Positions 14,036 to 14,494 of a stretch of DNA of 14,494 nt are shown in pieces (the first letter of the stretch is position 1; each line of letters begins with the position of its first letter). Both the position numbers and the translations under genes were made by a program. The notes below the pieces were generated by a model, which made no database searches, was not told the DNA's origin, and saw nothing but the letters and a program-made list of their open reading frames with translations. Source of the stretch: Candidatus Eiseniibacteriota bacterium (GTDB taxonomy: Bacteria; Eisenbacteria; RBG-16-71-46; CAIMUX01); NCBI GenBank assembly GCA_020431745.1, contig JAGQHR010000020.1, positions 1 to 14,494 on the forward strand, given 5' to 3'.

Positions 14036-14242
14036 CTATTCGACGAGTCCCCACACCACGAGCGCTTTCTCCCGTCCCTCTTCCTGGAAGTAAATCACGT
14101 CGTACTTGCAGCGGTCATAGAGGCTCTCGTAACCCAGCTTGCGCAGGAATCGGGTCACCTGCCCCGGTTCGAGCACATCCCAGCGGATGCGGGGATGCAC
14201 CTCCTGCATGCGGCGGATCGAATCGCGAATGTCGAGCGACAT
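14036..14242 (-). CDS. Small conserved-looking protein, 68 aa, function unknown
   Basis: The frame begins at ATG 14242 (MSLDIRDSIRRMQEVHP) with GGAGGAG a few bases upstream. The frame continues further upstream, but that part is Arg/Pro-rich and noncoding in character. The protein is soluble, with a helical, charged N-terminal half and a C-terminal half likely to form strands (YDVIYFQ, then KALVVWGLVE). It has no signal peptide, membrane segment or cysteine pair. The balanced composition and good ribosome-binding site argue for a real gene. I do not recognise the family. It lies convergent to the lipoprotein gene, beyond the strong hairpin. Confidence 0.65.
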   Translation of the reverse strand: MSLDIRDSIRRMQEVHPRIRWDVLEPGQVTRFLRKLGYESLYDRCKYDVIYFQEEGREKALVVWGLVE

Positions 14243-14337
14243 CAATCTCTCCTCCGGACCGGCCCGGAAGCGGGCCTGCCTTTCCCGTCCTCCCCCACGC
14301 CACCGGTGCCTTCGGGAGCGTTCCGGCGGAAACGGAG

Positions 14338-14361
14338 GTGCCCGTCGACTCGACCGGGCAC
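14338..14361 (-). terminator. Hairpin, possible terminator of a gene entering from the right
   Basis: GTGCCCG (14338-14344) is exactly complementary to CGGGCAC (14355-14361) with a 10-base loop. It lies about 100 bp downstream of the possible leftward stop at 14464 and 96 bp before the small gene. On the minus strand it is followed by CTCCGTTTCC, only slightly T-rich. Confidence 0.3.
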
Positions 14362-14463
14362 GGAGCGAGAGGATACGCGCAACCGCTCCCCGCTCCAAGT
14401 CCCCGCGACTGGCCGGATCTACCTACCCTTCATGCGGTTCCCCGGGAAGCCCGCCGACCCCTT

Positions 14464-14494
14464 TCAGAACGTGAGGTTCTCGAGCAGGATCCCA
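14464..14494 (-). CDS. Possible 3' end of a gene running in from the right edge
   Basis: On the minus strand the last nine codons before a TGA at 14464 read GILLENLTF. A final phenylalanine after alternating residues is a feature of outer-membrane beta-barrel proteins, and a hairpin follows downstream. Only 31 bases are visible, so this may be chance. Confidence 0.2.
   Translation of the reverse strand, partial: GILLENLTF

Overview
The window is high-GC bacterial DNA. It carries two regulators of the sigma-54 enhancer-binding type, a MacAB-like exporter, a lipoprotein with a Leu-Ala-Gly-Cys lipobox and a DUF368 membrane protein. This suggests a Gram-negative (diderm) bacterium. The exporter/NtrC-type two-component arrangement is familiar from soil phyla such as Acidobacteriota, Gemmatimonadota and related candidate lineages, but the phylum cannot be fixed from the sequence alone. 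No mobile element, CRISPR array, tRNA or rRNA was seen.

Layout. 1-307: no gene recognised. 308-1354 (-): DUF368 membrane protein, a family recently linked to undecaprenyl-phosphate recycling. 1503-3710 (-): sigma-54 activator with a long helical N-terminus and no receiver domain. 3711-4078: divergent regulatory region with a good -24/-12 promoter firing toward the activator and several inverted repeats. 4079-5581 (+): exported TPR-thioredoxin protein. 5523-12805 (-): six-gene operon, in transcription order membrane-fusion protein, ABC ATPase, FtsX-type permease A, FtsX-type permease B, NtrC-type response regulator, NtrY-like histidine kinase. Its junctions are ATGA, 7 nt, ATGA, 7 nt and GTGA. 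12806-13203: regulatory region between the operon and a divergent lipoprotein gene. 13204-13902 (+): lipoprotein. 13903-14035: strong hairpin. 14036-14242 (-): 68-aa protein of unknown function. 14464-14494 (-): possible last codons of a further gene.

The most interesting system is the six-gene operon and its control region. A -24/-12 element with 11 of 12 conserved positions matched (12817-12832) ends at the operon's first codon. About 90 and 110 bp upstream lie two perfect 16-bp inverted repeats with identical arms (CGTCCG-N4-CGGACG), spaced exactly 21 bp, i.e. two helical turns. This is the textbook layout for a dimeric NtrC-type activator, and the operon encodes such an activator together with its kinase. 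The reading is that the kinase senses an envelope signal, the regulator binds the paired sites, and sigma-54 polymerase transcribes exporter and sensor together in a positive loop. The predicted transcript would have almost no leader.

A second, separate sigma-54 circuit may operate at 1503-5581. The receiver-less activator has its own -24/-12 promoter, suggesting autoregulation, and may control the divergent TPR-thioredoxin gene through the inverted repeats between them.
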